Shown here piece by piece: positions 63,551 through 64,000 of a stretch of 64,000 bases of DNA. Made by a program: the position numbers and the translations under genes. The DNA is from Demequina silvatica. Its GTDB lineage: Bacteria > Actinomycetota > Actinomycetes > Actinomycetales > Demequinaceae. The notes below the pieces were generated by a model that did not search any database, was not told the origin of the DNA, and saw only the letters and a list, made by a program, of their open reading frames with translations. Every line of letters starts with the position of its first letter. Within the stretch, counting starts at the first letter, position 1. Location: positions 727,111 through 791,110 of the forward strand of contig NZ_BBMA01000002.1 in the NCBI RefSeq assembly GCF_000971215.1, written 5' to 3'.

Positions 63551-64000
63551 GCGACGCCCTCCTTCTCGGCCTCGCGGAGCTGCTCCGCGGGCGAGGAGCG
63601 GTCGGCCCGCACCCGGACCAGCGCCGCGAGGCCCGCCGCGAGTCCCGTGGCGACCGCGGCGAGCGCCACGAGTGCCGCCCACGGCGCCTGCGCGACGTCG
63701 AAGCCGACGTTCCACAGCCGGATGTCCCAGCCGCCCGCGCCGCCCAGCGCGGACAGGCCGAGCCCGATCACCGCGCCGATGGCCAGCCCGAGCGCCGCCC
63801 CCACGCCCGTCACCAAGGCGGCTTCCAGGGCCGCGGCCCCGCGCATCGTCCCGGCGCGCGCGCCCAGCGCGACGAGCGTCGCGTGCTCGCGCGACCGCAG
63901 CCGCTGCGTCGCCCCGGCGAGCACCACCACGATCGCGACCGCGCCCAGCAGGAACGGGCCCGCGACGGTCAGGAGCCCGCGCGCGTCGATCCGCGTGGTA
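63547..64000 (-). CDS. FtsX-like ABC permease, 3' end only
   Basis: The last 150 or so codons of an FtsX-family permease; the reading frame is open to the window edge. The end holds three membrane helices and GATQRLRSREHATLVALGARAGTMRGAAALEAAL. Its stop overlaps the GTG of the next permease. 10-mer copy 63842 encodes Gly-Thr-Met-Arg. Confidence 0.8.
   Translation of the reverse strand, partial: TTRIDARGLLTVAGPFLLGAVAIVVVLAGATQRLRSREHATLVALGARAGTMRGAAALEAALVTGVGAALGLAIGAVIGLGLSALGGAGGWDIRLWNVGFDVAQAPWAALVALAAVATGLAAGLAALVRVRADRSSPAEQLREAEKEGVA

Overview
The window is a stretch of very G+C-rich bacterial chromosome (roughly 70% or more G+C by eye). Gene content points to an actinobacterium, most likely of the Micrococcales: DUF1992, septum-formation lipoprotein, variant leucine-rich repeat, bacterial SCP orthologue, split PurS/PurQ/PurL, many GTG starts, and many start codons lying 6-7 nt after a TAnnnT -10 box (leaderless mRNAs). 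It reads as ordinary housekeeping chromosome. I see no phage, IS element, CRISPR array or rRNA operon.

Layout. 1-2.3 kb: 5' part of a sugar-nucleotide epimerase gene, tRNA-Arg(ACG), a DUF1992 gene and a SHOCT membrane protein. 2.3-5.9 kb: a NarL/LuxR-type two-component locus with a second, kinase-like membrane protein, facing an LRV-domain protein. 6-11.6 kb: septum-formation-like lipoprotein, xthA, an SDR, pyrE, lemA flanked by two paralogous membrane proteins, and a DedA protein. 11.7-17.6 kb: purT, DUF2786, an ABC exporter, a TrmH-type methyltransferase and fba. 17.7-25.8 kb: purA, a secreted protein, purD-purC, two lipoproteins, a TRIC channel, purS-purQ and an ABM-ASCH fusion. 25.8-33.4 kb: LuxR regulator facing an FAD oxidase, LLM flavoprotein, GNAT/P-loop fusion, amidohydrolase and Asp/Glu racemase. 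33.5-39.3 kb: merR-like regulator with a copper-type P1B ATPase, PrsW protease locus and metZ. 39.5-46.2 kb: a LacI-controlled alpha-xyloside uptake and hydrolysis operon. 46.4-54.3 kb: large secreted lamin-tail protein, rhodanese, VOC protein, phosphoribosyltransferase, an unrecognised 423-aa protein and a Phd/RelE module. 54.4-64 kb: purL, an extracytoplasmic GH2 beta-galactosidase, an orphan antitoxin, an SCP-like protein, a HigBA-like module and two FtsX-type permease genes cut by the window end.

Purine synthesis is the main metabolic theme (purT, purA, purD, purC, purS, purQ, purL and a purine-type phosphoribosyltransferase), together with glycan use (YicI-type alpha-xylosidase, its ABC importer, GH2 galactosidase).

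Two patterns stand out that the genes do not explain. First, the 10-mer GGACGATGCG occurs 36 times exactly (15 on +, 21 on -), about once per 1.8 kb, where base composition predicts about 0.3. It lies in genes and intergenic DNA on both strands, sometimes as inverted pairs that form hairpins, and it leaves an amino-acid imprint (Asp-Asp-Ala or Ala-Ser-Ser). This resembles DNA uptake sequences of Neisseriaceae and Pasteurellaceae, which I do not know from Actinobacteria. Second, a 65-bp intergenic element occurs three times without gaps (24881-24945, 39360-39424 on -, 53105-53169), always in the sense orientation just after a gene. Calls come from reading the sequence and general family knowledge; no database search was possible.
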